A stretch of 64,000 bases of DNA from Dolomedes plantarius (Eukaryota; Arthropoda; Arachnida; Araneae; Dolomedidae): NCBI GenBank assembly GCA_907164885.2, contig OU015492.1, positions 192,386,039 through 192,450,038 on the forward strand, in the 5' to 3' direction. This document shows positions 23,039 through 36,309 of the stretch, piece by piece. The position numbers and the translations under genes were made by a program. Every line of letters starts with the position of its first letter. The first letter of the stretch is position 1. The notes below the pieces were generated by a model. The model saw nothing but the letters and a program-made list of their open reading frames with translations. It was not told the DNA's origin and searched no databases.

Positions 23039-24529
23039 CACTTTCTTATAATCCCGTAATATAACTCAGTTTATTAGATTATATTTTTATTATGGGAAGT
23101 CTGAAGCAGAATGTTTTGCTCCATTTACTCCTGCATATCTTGAAATAATAATATTTTTTATGAAATGTATTTTTATTTAAAGATCATTATGCCAACAAAA
23201 ATTTCTTGCGTGTCACGAAATTTTGTTTTAATAAAGATCTAAATTTAATGCATTCTTAATTTTAAAAATATTTGACGATCTAATATCTCTATTTGTGTTA
23301 TTTTCTCTTTAGAGTTATTTATTCATATGAATGATTGTCTGATATAAAATGAATTTTAATACGGCCCATATAATTTTTAAACCACTGAAAAATTATGTAA
23401 AGATTTTATTCTAAAGTAAAAATAATATCGATAGCTCAAAATTAGAAAAATAGAAGAAAGAACTGCTGTGCAAAATTTCATAGAGGTACCTGGGAGGAAG
23501 TTTTACATATATCTGCTTAAAAATGGGAAATAAGGAAACCTTCTAGTAGAAAATGTCTGAAAGTAGAAATGTATATAGCTGGTAAGCACAGACGCTGCAA
23601 TGTTTAAATGTTGAATCCGGCCATGTAATCGTCGAAGAAATATGTGGTTTGCGTTAATTTACACTAAAAGATTTATAAAATGGTTTAATCTTAGAACATA
23701 AGCGTGGGCTTCTCTTTTGAGAATTTGAGTCTCGGAACATTTTAAAATTCTGCATGTGTCTAAGAATAAACATTTTTCAGGGAATTATTCCATTAGAGAT
23801 TTGTTTCATCCCCTCTTCCTTCAAACATCCATTTCAGTTCGGAACATTTTTGAAGTGAAAAATGTCTACTGTTGGAAATGTATGAGGGTGTCATTGGATG
23901 GAGGTTTAGAATACAGCGTAGGTGTTTAAAGTTTCCTTTCATAATAACTTTTATTTAACATAATTTTCCCATTACTCATTTTCGTAAAAGGGACTCTCTC
24001 GTCTGATAGGCTTTAATGACCTTTTACAATCACGTTGCGTAAACATGATAATGAAAAGTATGGAGGAGGTGAAATGCTACTCTTCCCACGAACACCATTT
24101 GCATTTACTGCTTTGAGACGAGCAAACCTAATAAGCCTTTACTCGGCAGATCATCTGAGCCGAATAAAATAGATTTTAAAGAGCCATCCTATTTTGGAGA
24201 CGGGGGATTCTCTAAAACAATTGGGAAGGACGGAGATTTACAAAGAATATCTAATGTGTTTATTTTGCAAAGAAGCATTGTCTAAACGGTTTTCGTCATT
24301 ATTATAAATTGCCTCCATTTCTATTACCGTAATGAATTTGCGTTTTAAAGTGGGGAAGACATTAATGAGACAAATTGTCCCGTCGTGGAACATCAGAAAC
24401 AATTTTGCAATTAAAATTAATGAAAATGTATCACAGGTATTAGCTTACATTGCATGCAAGGGGACTAAAATTTTGGTTTGCTTCCCTCGGTTAAAATTGT
24501 GTCTGTCACGCTTTGTGAGTAATCATTTG
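23039..24529. other. Unassigned DNA, partly higher complexity
   Basis: No coding frame or transposon end recognised. The 24000-24300 stretch is less AT-rich and non-repetitive and could be regulatory, but nothing specific supports that. Confidence 0.3.
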
Positions 24530-24710
24530 TGAATTTCTGTTAGCCACAGAATCTAGGTTATTGTTTTAGTTAGGAGATTGATAACACAACGCAATACTAA
24601 CCACTATACGTTTTAAACATAAGGAATAAGTTTAAAATAATTAATACTGTTTTGATTTGAATTAAATAATTAAATTAAGTAATAAAATAGTTAAGATACA
24701 ACAAATGAAT
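24530..24710 (+). repeat. Dispersed repeat, inverted relative to 18496-18672
   Basis: Matches the 18.5-kb copy in opposite orientation over about 180 bases, down to GATACAAC before the AT-rich right end. Confidence 0.75.
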
Positions 24711-25950
24711 TAGATAGTAAAGTCTGCTGTGCACTAACCCATTTGGATTCGCTCACCTGAATGTTAACCTATGGAGAAAATGTGTCCAAGGATTGCTGAC
24801 TTGGATTGAAAGATTTTTTTAAAAGAATTGTACTCCATAATAGAGAAATTTTACACTTTTGGGCATTTTTCGTTAAAAAAAGAAAATTATATAATAAAAT
24901 TTAAATTATTCAGGGAAAAAATCTGGTATAGTGTGTTTTAAACACTCATCAATTCCTTTGGGGATGAAATTTATAAAATGAATCCTGTTGTGCAAATGTA
25001 ATACAGCGAAGGTTGCCTGTTTAAAATCCGTTCGAATTATTATTTTTCGACTTTCTGTTGGTGTTAAACGTATTCGGGAAAAACCTCTTTTTGAAGTTCA
25101 ATCTTCTTTATTTATTTATTTTTGTTTGGTTTAGCGATATACGATACTTTATTCAATCGCAGTGCATCATCTTAGTAACAGAAGTGACATATATTAAAGT
25201 GCCACTTTCGAAAATAGAGAAAAGGCAGTGTGACTTATTTTGGGAAAAATCGAGAATGTTTTATGCTCCTGTTTTACAGGTGTCGATAAATATTAAGAGC
25301 ATGAGTTATTGAATAACTATATCTATTTCAGAATACATTTTCCCTGACATTTAACGATAAATAATAGGTAATTGATACATATCCATGTACAGTTGACCTA
25401 AAAATTGCTTTGTACTCGAATATACATCAAGGTACATAAGTTTTGAACCATCAATTTATAATTATAGAGTTAGATACCATCCCATTAGTGGAAAGCACAA
25501 ATTATCTGTTTCTTACAAAATTACTGTAACTTGGATACATATAGTCATGCTTATTCAAACCATTTATAAACTGGTTTTCAAATTTTATTGATTTTCGACG
25601 AAGATATCTTATGCGCCATTTATATGGATGCAAATTATGATGTCGTAATTAATCTATGATATTCTTCTGTAATTGTAATCTATATATGTCGAACTATCGT
25701 AAAAGGCAGTATGACAATAAGATTATTGCCAGTATGTATTGCGTTATTGTTTAATACTTCCTATCCTTGATTTATCGCATTTCAGTAACTGAAGTGTTAT
25801 GAATAAGAAATAATTTTAGTTTGGTGATTTCACGATACAACAAACTACTTAAGATAAAATTTGTATAATACAACTTTAACTTCATTTTGTGTTTTATAGC
25901 AGAGGGGCATTTTTTTCCTCTGGGTTGCAATATGCTACGTTCTCGCTGTC
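24711..25950. other. Unassigned AT-rich DNA
   Basis: No gene, RNA or transposon signature recognised. Confidence 0.35.
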
Positions 25951-26127
25951 GTACTCAGACTTTTTGTTTGCTGGAGAATTTTTGTTGCTTTTTTTCAAAT
26001 TTATATGTGTATCTAAACATAAAGACACAGTATCAGACACGTACTCAGACTTTTTGTTTGCTGGAGAATTTTTGTTGCTTTTTTCAAATTTATACGTGTA
26101 TCTAAACATAAAGACACAGTATTTTTA
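25951..26127 (+). repeat. 90-bp tandem duplication
   Basis: GTACTCAGACTTTTTGTTTG starts at 25951 and 26041. The two units differ by only a few bases, so the duplication is recent. Confidence 0.93.
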
Positions 26128-26129
26128 CC

Positions 26130-26572
26130 ATGTTTTTATTAACTCGCTTTCTTGTTTGTGTGTGCGTTTGTCCAATACAAATCTTGCAATTGATTTTTAA
26201 CTAACTTCCCGACTAGCTAGACATTTGAAACCTTTAGAATAGCTCAGAACACGATGACAATGCACTATTTTAATACTTTTAGCCATCTTTAAGCAGAATT
26301 GAATTCATTTACTGTTAATTTTGTTTTGTAGAATGGCGCAACCATCTATTGGCCGGGATGGGAACGAAAAGTTAAACGCAATTAATTTCGCATTTGATAC
26401 CTCTTTATTACGCATTTGATCATTTTCTTTCAAGTTGATGGGATAATTCATCAAAAAAAAAAATTAAAAAGTATTTATTAATGCATAGAATTGTCAAGTT
26501 TATATGGTTCAACAGAAAATTTAAAAACATGGTATATAAAAATTTCTTTTTATCTTGTAATTATTTATATCC
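26130..26572 (+). repeat. Dispersed ~480-bp repeat, copy 2
   Basis: Collinear with 4622-5105. It lies directly after the 90-bp duplication. Confidence 0.7.
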
Positions 26573-28200
26573 TCCATGACAGACTAAATATACAATTAAA
26601 ATTTTTGCTCATATTTTCACATAGATCAATTTGATGTTTAGAATGGAGAAAATATATTTTCACCACTCTCAAAAATATGACATTTTGCAAAAACTGGTAT
26701 TCATTTTTCAGAAACAAACCCCTCTTGACAATTTTCCTATCACGCAATCAAAAAAAAAAAAAAAAAAAAAAAAAAACTTTTCAGAACAACACCAAGGGGC
26801 GGATTGATCAAATACTACGCTTAACAAAGAGCAGGGATAAGGTATAAAAAATAAAACTTTCAAAGTAATAAGCTATTCGTTCGTAGTTTGAAACAACAAA
26901 AATCTTATGGAAAACAAGAGGATTGTGTTACGTATAGTATGTGTTACGAATAGAAAATAAGACGGTTGAGTTGCGTATAGAATATGTGCGTAAAAATAAT
27001 TATTGCACATATCTTTTAAATAAATAAGTATTTTTGATCGATATATAACACGAAGCATTGCTTATTACACACCTTCGAAGTAGCAAGAAATGTGTTCGTA
27101 GTTTGTGACAACAAAAAAAAATTATGGAAAATAAGGGGATTGCGTTATGTATAGAATATATGGTAGTGTTACGTATGAGACGTGCTACGTATAGGAAATT
27201 AAGATGGTTGTATTACGTATAGGATACACTGTTGTGTTACGTATAGTATGTGTTCCGCATAGGAAAATAAGAAATGTTTTAGTTGCTAATAGGATATTGC
27301 GTAAAAATAATAATTGCACATATATTTTAAATGAATAATAATTTTTATTGATAAACACGAATCATTAATTATTACACACATTCAAAGTAATAAGAAATGT
27401 GTTGGCAATTTGTGACAACAAAAAAAATATTGAAAATAAGGTGATTGTGTTACGTATAGGTTATATGGTAATGTTACGTATAAGTTGTGCTACGTATAGG
27501 AAAATAAGATGGTTGTGTTACGTATAGGATATATAGTAATGTTACGTATAAGTTCTGCTACGTGTAGGAAAATAAGACTGTTGTGTTACGTATAGGATAT
27601 GTTAGAAAATAATTATTGCTCATATACTTTATATTATAATAAATTTTATAATAAATATTATAAATATATTATAATATTATAAAAAATATTATAATATATT
27701 TATAATATTTATTATGAATTCATATTTACATATTTGTAATATTTATTATAAAATATAATAAATATTACAAATAAGAGTATTTTTAACTGATATACTGAAC
27801 GAAACTCCACAAGTTTCATTTTCTCCAGAGCTATGAATAAACCACGTTTCGTATTTCGTAAATGTATCTCAAAGAAAATAAAGTTTAGAATTGCGAAAAT
27901 ATAATTTCCCCACTCTAGAGAATATGACATGTTACAAAAACTGGCATTCATTTTTCAGAGACAAATCCCTCTTGACATTTTCCCTATCACGCATCAAGAA
28001 AATATTTCAGAACAAAACCAAAGGGCGTATAAAGAGAAAACCCCGAGACGGTGGACTGATCAAATATTACGCTTAACAAAGAGCAAGGATAAGGTATAGA
28101 AAATAAAACCTTCAAAGTAATAAGCAATGCGTTCGTAGTTTGAGAAAACAAAAAAATTATGGAAAATAGGAGGTTTGTGTTATGCACAGGATAAAAGATT
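26573..28200. repeat. Higher-order repeat block with TTACGTATAG motif
   Basis: A ~300-bp segment (about 26625-26930, with ACGCTTAACAAAGAGCA) recurs at about 27870-28190. Between them, units starting GTTCGTAGTTTG or a variant (26879, 27093, 27401) each contain several GTGTTACGTATAGG-like motifs; at least ten occur between 26931 and 27595. The interior at 27640-27770 is nearly pure AT and self-complementary. Confidence 0.8.
26747..26776 (+). repeat. Poly(A) tract
   Basis: An uninterrupted run of nearly 30 A. In the other copy of this segment (28000) the site reads CAAGAAAATA, so the run expanded here. Confidence 0.95.
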
Positions 28201-30776
28201 CCTTGGTAAAAGAATACTTTTCAAGATTAACATCCATTGTCATTTTAAATTATGGGGTAAGGTGATATCCATAATGTTTGGTTGTATCACTTAAAAATAC
28301 GAGAACGAGAGGATTTCAAAAGGATTCCAGATTATGATGTCAATTTAAGGGGAAGGTGATAAATTTAATCGATATTTTTAAGTTTGTTATTTAGGTACTG
28401 AAGTTGAATTTACGGTTTATCATTGGGACATGGAATTCGACTTTGTAAATATATTTTCTTATATTTACATAGTCTTGATACAGCATTGATTCGGTTCCAT
28501 GCACATTTTAGTGTAACTGTTTTATTATGTATATCCTAAGATGTATGTGTGTAAAAAAAAATAATGGTTATTTAAAATTATTAGAAAACAGAATATATTT
28601 AATATCAGTAATTTCATATTAATGTTGTCCGAGAATAAGTCTTCATGGTATTTGTAATATATACTTAATTGAAAAGCAAAAAGGCCTTTGTGTGTTTGTT
28701 TTGCAGAAACTTAATTTCCCATTCGAAAGTGTCCAGTCAGTTTATTTAGAGATGTATTGATAAAAGGTTTAGAGCGTGAATAGCTAGTTTTATAAGGGTT
28801 AAAATTTAATAATTATATATGTATTATTTAAAATATCTGGAAATTTAACAAAATGATATTTATCAAAAGCAGTTGAAGATTATGTTGTTTACTTGGACTA
28901 CTAAATCAAATACGATTAAATTTAAGTCTAGTGATGTAATTTTTGGAAGTAAAATGCAAAGGAAGGTGTACATTTTTTCCATTTGGTCTTCAACTCTAAT
29001 GACTAAATGTTATTGTCAAAAGTGTAATCTTATGGCACGTACCTAAAACAAATTCTTTAAATAAATGGGAATAATTAGAAATACCATGAGCATATTCTTT
29101 ATTAAAATCCAAGTTAAAAAAACGACTCAGAGTCCGAAGTGAAACGCCCGATTCTTTTTCCAAAACGGATTTAGCTCTTAATAGCTTTCATCGATTAATC
29201 CATCACTCCGATTTCCATGCCGATCAAATGGACTTTAATCCCAACTTTCATTACAGCTACTACTGTTTCTTTCAATACTTTATGACTTTCTAAGAGCAGA
29301 ACTTGAGAATAATTTAGCTTTAGCCAATTTCTTTCAGTGGGGAATTTTCTTCGTAAGAGATTGTCTTCTCTTATTTATCTGAAAATTTGAATGAAGCTGT
29401 CTTCGAAATGTAGTCACATATATAATAATATTAAGCCATGCATGTTGATGTATAGATGTATTTAAGTATATGCTTGCTGTCATACTTCATTATGAGCTGT
29501 AGAATTAAAAAGAAATAAAGCGATAGCGTTAAACATGAAGATACACAAATGTTTTTGAAGTTTAAAATTTTGATAAAGTCTTGGATTACTATAAACTCAA
29601 ATTATTCGTCTAGTGTTTTGAATAATTATTTTCCACCAGTGTAATGTTAACTTTTTTTCTGATTTGTGAGAAGTTTGACTCCTTGGATGTGTAATTTGCG
29701 GTGAAAAAGTTGAATACATTATTTATCTATGGTTTGATTTGAAATTTTCTTCATAAAGGCTTTAATAAATACCATATATATATATATATATATACAAACA
29801 TACATACATACATACTTATTTTATGTTTCCGTTGCAAACAAGAACGTCATGCCATAATTAGGTAGTGTCATCATCTTCTGTAAGAATGAATATTCTCTTC
29901 GAGGGATTTTGAAATATCTGGGGTTCTATTTTCAGGAACTATGGTTCATTGTTCTCCAGTTACGTTGCCACTTTATCCTGCCGCTTTATCCTTGACCTCG
30001 TTCACAGTTTGGAAATGGATCCATTTCAGTGCAAATTTTATCTTAGGAAAAGTCTCATCGAGCTAAATCCCATGAAGAGTAGGCGTTGTTCCGGGAATGG
30101 GATAACCTAATCGGCTAGAAAATGCTTAAATCACAATCACTGTTGGATTATGTGTTGTCTTAATGGAGAATCCACGCGTATTTCGTCCATAATTTGGGTC
30201 TCTTGTCCCTCACTTTTTCTCTCAGATTTTTCAGAATATGGCTGATTAACTGTCTGACTCTAGGTTACTCATTTACTCACGATCACACCATTGATATCAA
30301 AGAGAACGACCATCTTTGACTAGTTCATTCTTGCCTTCTTCATTCTTGGTGCCGTCTTCAACGTTCTCTCTTACCTCGGCACAATGTTTATGGGATTGTT
30401 TGTGGGATTAAGGGACATCATATTATCTAAGAACATGTCTTGCAAAATTTTCAGACACGATTTATTGAATTTCCCGAGAAATTGATACGTTGTTCCACTG
30501 CTACATTATCCATGGTTCCGGGAAGACGGCTGCTTAACCATCCATTCAGTCTCTACCAGCAGACTGACTACAAGGGACAACGAAACCCTGCTTGTCTCAT
30601 TTTCTTTCGGGTGTTTTAAGGTCACTCACCTGCACTTTCGCTTCCCGCTTCAAAAGTTATGGGAGCTCAGTCTCGTTATTTAATAGCCACATCTTATATA
30701 TATATATATATATATATATTGGAGAGTTATATAAGATAACTAAAAACATTTTTTACTATATATGATATATTTTCTA
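28201..30776. other. Unassigned DNA with a short microsatellite
   Basis: No gene or transposon recognised. Contains TA and CATA runs at 29777-29815 and a TA run at 30697-30719. The 29130-29350 and 29930-30660 parts are less AT-rich and non-repetitive. Confidence 0.3.
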
Positions 30777-31095
30777 AGGGGCCCGAGGCAATCTAGTTGT
30801 AGCGCGTTCTGCTTCGGACAGGAGATAGTCAGTTTAAATCGCCATGTACGCCATTAAAAACCTTTGTGTCTAGCCTGGATATGGGCACGTTAAATCTCTA
30901 GATCTTCTATGAGGTCAGAGAGGGTGGGAGGTGGGAGAAAGTAGAACTCCTCAGATGTCGCCCCTGGGAGTTCTTGGTTAAACTTGCAGTGACACTAATA
31001 CACTAATGGGTGGTGTTGGCTCACCTATACGGTGCCTCCATTGTAAACGAACAGAGATTCTCGCGGTTAAAGTGCAAATGTCTTCATTAAAAAGT
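30777..31095 (+). mobile_element. SINE-like tRNA-derived element, second family
   Basis: Starts GGGGCCCGAGGCAATCTAGT with an A-box-like TCTAGTTGTAGCGC and a decayed B-box AGTTTAAATC about 40 bases later. The 3' body (GGATATGGGCACGTTAAATC) differs from the other two SINEs. It ends near an A-rich CATTAAAAAG. Confidence 0.55.
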
Positions 31096-31920
31096 TCGCG
31101 GCATTGGCAAACAACTCAAAAACATATATTTTCCTAAATAATATTAAACATGAAACGAGTTTAGTACATTAAAATTATTTACTTCCCTATTACTTCCCCA
31201 CCCTTTTACACGTATTAGTTAATATAATCGATAAAAAGCAATGCTATTCATTTAAAACATTTGCGCATCTAACAAAAATAACTAACATAACGTAGTTATC
31301 AAAGTTTTACATTTTCTGTATGTTAATGATATCGGAGCACTTCAATATTTGATTTGGAAACTTTAATTGAAAACAGAACAAGAAAGATTGCTGTGCATTG
31401 TTTATCAATAATTTTCTACAAATATATTGTCAGTTTGTGTTTATCTCTATGGAATGCAGTGTTCTAATTAATGGAAGCAGAAACTTCCCGTTCTTCAAAA
31501 AGAGTTCTATGAATTTGTTTCATTCAAGATTTTAAATAAATTACTTTGTAGAAAAGATTCGAGAGCTGAAAGATAATTGAACTATTTTGTTACAGCAAAA
31601 ATTATGCTTTAAGGCATTGAAAGACACAAATATTGATTATTTTTAATTCATGAATAATTCCCCATCTATTTAAATTTTAAATATACTTTATGAGCAGTTA
31701 TAAAAAATTGTAGTGAATGAATATTAAATCAAAGAATGATAATATTATCTCATCTTATAAACACTTTTAGTATACTTCTTTATTTTCTATGGCTTTTCTT
31801 CTCTTTAAATACTACAGTTTACTTTTCATTCTTTATTCTTTTTATATATGACTATCTATATCTGGATTTATCTAACTATCCATCCATTTCTCTCTCACTC
31901 TCGCTATCTATCTATCGGTC

Positions 31921-31994
<74 letters not shown>

Positions 31995-32521
31995 AAGGTA
32001 TACAGAGATAGAAAGGTTTTCCGATAATCGCTAGAGGATTAGTAATGTATAGGTAACTAATTAAAACGCATTAAAAGTATACAATGGCCGCAATGAAGAA
32101 AAGACTGGACACACTTACCATGAAAGAAAAATATATAGAGTATTAATCAATCTTTCACATTCTAACCGACAAATTTCTGCAAAACGCTAGACTGCTTTGA
32201 GTTAATGCTGAATAGCTACACGCCTTTTGCTGTCACTATTCATGTGACCAGTAAGCACCTGTATCTGCTGCAGACTGTAGTTTCGAAACACCATTGCCAT
32301 TGGTCCATTGTCGGAGGTCTGAGAGAACATTTTGGTGTAATACTAATGCGATAAATTCATCAGTTATGTACAAGTGGTACACCATAAAGATATAAATAGT
32401 AGATGCTTCTCTGACAGAATCAGACCTCAGGGGTTAGTTACCTAACGCAGAGATGAAAATAGCACAGGTATACTATAGCGGTTGGAGATATAATTTTTAA
32501 CAGATATAGGATATGTTAGAA
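31096..32521. other. Unassigned DNA
   Basis: No gene recognised apart from the microsatellite listed separately. Confidence 0.35.
31895..31994. repeat. Palindromic compound microsatellite
   Basis: TCTA repeats, then TA repeats, then GATA repeats, so the whole run is self-complementary and could fold into a long hairpin. Confidence 0.95.
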
Positions 32522-32645
32522 TACAGGGTGTTTAAAAAAGTATCACCCGATTTGAAATGAGTATATTATGAAAATTATTGAACATAGAAACTTAAAATTA
32601 ATTTTACACTACAGGGCTAATCATAAAGTTGTTTTACAAATCAAA

Positions 32646-32944
32646 TTAAAGGTGCTCAATATGCCCACCTTTGGAAGCACGACATATGTCTATACATAGG
32701 CTTTTGGTCTATACGTAGGCAAATTCATCCCAAACTTTTGCGAGTATGTCTGCATACTCTGCTTCCACGGCTGTTATGAGTACACAGACATCCCGTGTCT
32801 TGAAATTGTTTATACCATCTCCTAATGCTCTGAGAAGTAGGAACTTCTATCTACCAGGGTTTTGTTTATGGAAATCACGCTGAACAGTTGTTACGGACTC
32901 ACACATCGTAGAACACAAAATGATTTCTGTTGTGCAGTCGCCAT
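32646..32944 (-). pseudogene. Deleted HTH/DUF4817-type Tc1/mariner transposase
   Basis: The start MATAQQKSFCVLRCV fits this group's usual MAT.QQKAFCVL opening. In another frame come WYKQFQDTGCLCTHN (HTH linker) and, soon after, EYADILAKVWDEFAYV and RASKGGHIEHL before TAA, the usual C-terminus. About 300 bases remain of a ~1-kb gene: the DDE/D catalytic core is deleted, and there is a stop after CVSP plus frameshifts. Confidence 0.8.
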
Positions 32945-33375
32945 CTTTACAAACACTGAAGTTACGGATAAAGGAAGAGGGTTTGCGCTACTTGTCGGCA
33001 ACTGTGTGAAACTCGATATTTCGCTCTTTCTGCATTCACAGAGCATTGACGTTTATGATTAACAATAGTTTAAAATGTATATCACGATTCATAACTTTTA
33101 AAATATGAAATTTGTAATTCTGGAAACGACTATTTTAACAGCTATAAAGAATTGCAATTAGCAAATAGAGGTAATCTTTTCAGTTTGAATTCCATCGTCC
33201 GAGTTTCCCGAGGAAAACGTGTTTTCACATGTGTTCCCCAGAGACAGGAAATAGTCTTTGTCCGGTCGCTGTTTCAAAAGAAACGGTGGGTCTCCGCCAT
33301 GTATTGTCTAGTACGTTCCCGTAAGCATGGCGGGAATTTTTTAAGGAAAGACATCTCAAATAAGGTGTCCCAGGT

Positions 33376-33409
33376 GTTCTAAGATGTACTATTAAGTACA
33401 TCTTAGAAC
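33376..33409. repeat. Perfect 15-bp hairpin with ATTA loop
   Basis: GTTCTAAGATGTACT and its exact reverse complement are separated by four bases. It lies about 55 bases upstream of the ATG at 33464, in a possible promoter region. Confidence 0.85.
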
Positions 33410-33463
33410 GATTAGTAAGATGGTAGTAAGATGTGCCCGACCACCGACTACATATGTATATTT

Positions 33464-33591
33464 ATGGGTGGGAAGGGTGTTAAAGTTTTGAGGGCAGTGT
33501 CAGCTCATCGTACTACAGTACCCGACTGCTTCACATTGAAAATAGTTGGCAGTGGATTGTGGCTTCAAAATCATCCCTTTTCTGAGCTAAG
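33464..33591 (+). CDS. Candidate first coding exon, unknown protein
   Basis: ATG at 33464 opens 42 codons (MGGKGVKVLRAVSAHRTTVP, then DCFTLKIVGSGLWLQNHPFS) to the consensus donor AAG/GTGAGT at 33591/33592. GC content and residue mix contrast with the T-rich sequence after the donor. A TATATTTAT lies just before the ATG. No family was recognised. It could also be a 5'-UTR exon of a non-coding transcript. Confidence 0.3.
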
Positions 33592-36184
33592 GTGAGTGCG
33601 ATTTATTTAATACTTTTATTATTGAATCTTATTCTATGTCAATGAATGTAAACCTTATCTATTTTACTTTTTAAAATTTATCAGTAATATGCAATAGTGA
33701 GGAGGAAAAAAAAACTATTGTTTTTATACATACTGTATGTGTAAATTTATAAAATTAGTCTGTTTTGTCTGTTTAAAAAAAATATTGTAGCTGATCATAA
33801 GGTTCCAAGTATTAAAGACCAATGCCCCTAAGACCTAAAAATTTAAAAGGTCAGTGCTTTCCCTGATATAGATTTACATTTATTTTTATTGGGCTGAAAT
33901 ATATATTTCTGTTGTCTGATTTTACATATTCAGTTTCTATATTGTTAATTTAGTTATTAAATTAACTAAGCATGCTATGAAATAGGATCTTGGGATTTAC
34001 TTTATTATTGAACTTAAACTATTATTAAAAAAAGTGACAGCGTATTTAATTTTTTATGCTAACATTTTTATTCAAATAAGTTTAAAAATGTAATTTCCAG
34101 TAATTTTTGTCTTTCTATTTATCATTATTTATATATACATACATATATATCCTTCTATCCATCGATCTCTCTCTATCACATATATAGATACATATATATA
34201 GGAAGGGAATTTGGCAATATATAATAATGAATTAATGCACAGTTTTTGTATTCAACTGATGAAACATTCATATTCTGATCTAAATTTTATATTATAAGTA
34301 TGTAAAAATTATAGTTAAAATTTTCTTCTGATGTAACTATTTCAAAAGGATTTATCAGTAATTTTATCATTAATCTGGGAATGCTGAAAATAAAACAATA
34401 CAGGATACTGTGTTTCAGGCATACATAAAGTTTTAATTTTTAAATACAAAATGAGAGGTTCTCCCTCTCTCCAGTTCTTTTTAGTTTAGATGAAATATAA
34501 AAAGGAAGTATATGTTTTTCTTTTTTTAAAAAAATTTCAAGTGCTGTAATTAGTTACATACATAGTTTTTGTTAAAAACCAAACTGAATTTCATGTGTTA
34601 AAACCTGATATTTTGTTTCCATTTGTTAATTTTTGTTGTTTATATAACTTTCCTTAAGTATTTTAATAATTAAAAGTCCCTTAATAATTTTTTCTGTGGT
34701 AAAAACTGAAAGTATAGTTCAGTTTTATGTTTGCACAAATACTGCCTAATGTCTATTATGCACTTGATGTCTTACTCGTATAATGATAGTATTCTACCTT
34801 CATATTTAAAATCTTTGTATATGGCATATTTTGTTCACCTCTCATGCAGGACTTATTTATTCATATTATTAAAAAGTAACCCCTATCTCTACTCTGTGGC
34901 TAGTTTTACCCCTAATAAACCAAAGTACGGTTGTCTATATGGATTGGTAAAGACATTGTAAGTAATAAAATTTGAAAAGTTATTTTTTTATTACAAAAAG
35001 ATATTGTTTTTGATTCTGTTGAAAAATTTTATGTCTATTGATGAGCATGTTGAGGATTTATTTATTAGAGTGAATTCTTAGGTTTTTCTTTTACTTTCAA
35101 TCAAAACAAAAGTTAACTGTGTTCTTTTAAAAATAAAGTAATTAAAATTATTGAAAACCAAAATAATATTTTAGCTTAAATGTATTTCTTCTTAATTTTG
35201 AGGGAAATAAGTATTCTGGTTTTAATATAAATGTCTGTTTAAGAGGTTAAGCAATTTATGAATTTTAATTTCGAAATATATATGGCACACCTTTTGTATT
35301 TTTGTAAGTTTGGCTGTATTTTAAAGAAAGTGGGGAGAAATATAGATGAGTTTATTAATGGTCTGAAAAAGTATAGATCTGCATTTTCAAAAGAATCTAA
35401 AAATATAAATCTTGCCATAAGTTATTTAGGATTATTGACCATTGAAATTAATGTGTTAAGACAAAGTCCTTTTTTTTCCATTTTGAAAAAAATATCAATA
35501 CAGGTTAAGAATAACATGTCTATATAATTTTTACTGCAGACAGTTGAATATTTGTTAAAACCTTGAAACAAAATTACTTTTAACTTTTCCCAAGCAAGTT
35601 TGTATATGTAAATGTACTATGCTTTTTAACATCCTTTTTTAAACAATTTAAAAAAACTTTATATAAGAGTTGTATAGATGCGAATATGTATAAAATGTTG
35701 CTACACAGTTCTTATTAATGTATTAGTAGTACATGTATGAGATTCATCCTTAAAATAATAATAATAGTAATAATGCACACATTAGGATTTGTACTTTGGA
35801 GGGACTAGTCTCTTAATCTAGCAGTTACTTTACTGAAACATGGAGGATCAGTTCTCTATGCTGCAACTGCAGTTAAAATTTTGTTATGGACTGGTAATGA
35901 CAGATATATCCACTCATTCTCACGAACCTTTTTAGCTCAATATGGAAAAATTTGTTCGCTCCTGTGTGTCATTTCTTGCTAGCTGTTTTCAAAATTTAAA
36001 ATTTTAAAATTTAAAATCCTAATGTCAAGATCTGACAAACATTGCAATAAAAATTGAGCAAAAAAGTGTCCATTAATGTAGAAGCTGTCACTGGGCACTT
36101 TAAAAGTTTAACTACGTGAAAATAAAAATCAACTTTGATGATACTGAAATGCATAACATTTATGAAGTTTATTTTATATTTCAG
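33592..36184 (+). other. Intron-like T-rich DNA
   Basis: Runs from GTGAGT to the acceptor TTTTATATTTCAG. It contains TA-rich microsatellite patches (34130-34200) and short chance frames. A further exon near 35840 (ATGGAGGATCAG, donor-like GTAATG at 35893) is possible but weak. Confidence 0.3.
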
Positions 36185-36265
36185 ATGAATACTGCAGCCG
36201 AAAAAAAGCTTGACTGTCTGAACTGAAGATTTTGATTGAAAATAATAAATTTTTATAAAATTGGG
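36185..36265 (+). CDS. Candidate terminal exon with poly(A) signal
   Basis: After TTTATTTTATATTTCAG, 13 codons read MNTAAEKKLDCLN then TGA, followed by AATAAA at 36244-36249 and GT-rich sequence. The first reading frame after the acceptor would depend on the upstream exon; joining directly to 33591 gives an immediate stop, so an intermediate exon or a non-coding transcript is implied. Confidence 0.25.
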
Positions 36266-36309
36266 CCTGGTTGTTTAAATAGAAAAATATGTAAATATAT
36301 GTAAATAAA

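Noticed and set aside
34731..35527. Open frames within the 33.0-37.7 kb segment
   Set aside because: They are Leu/Ile/Tyr/Lys-rich, begin at arbitrary ATGs and show no recognised domain.
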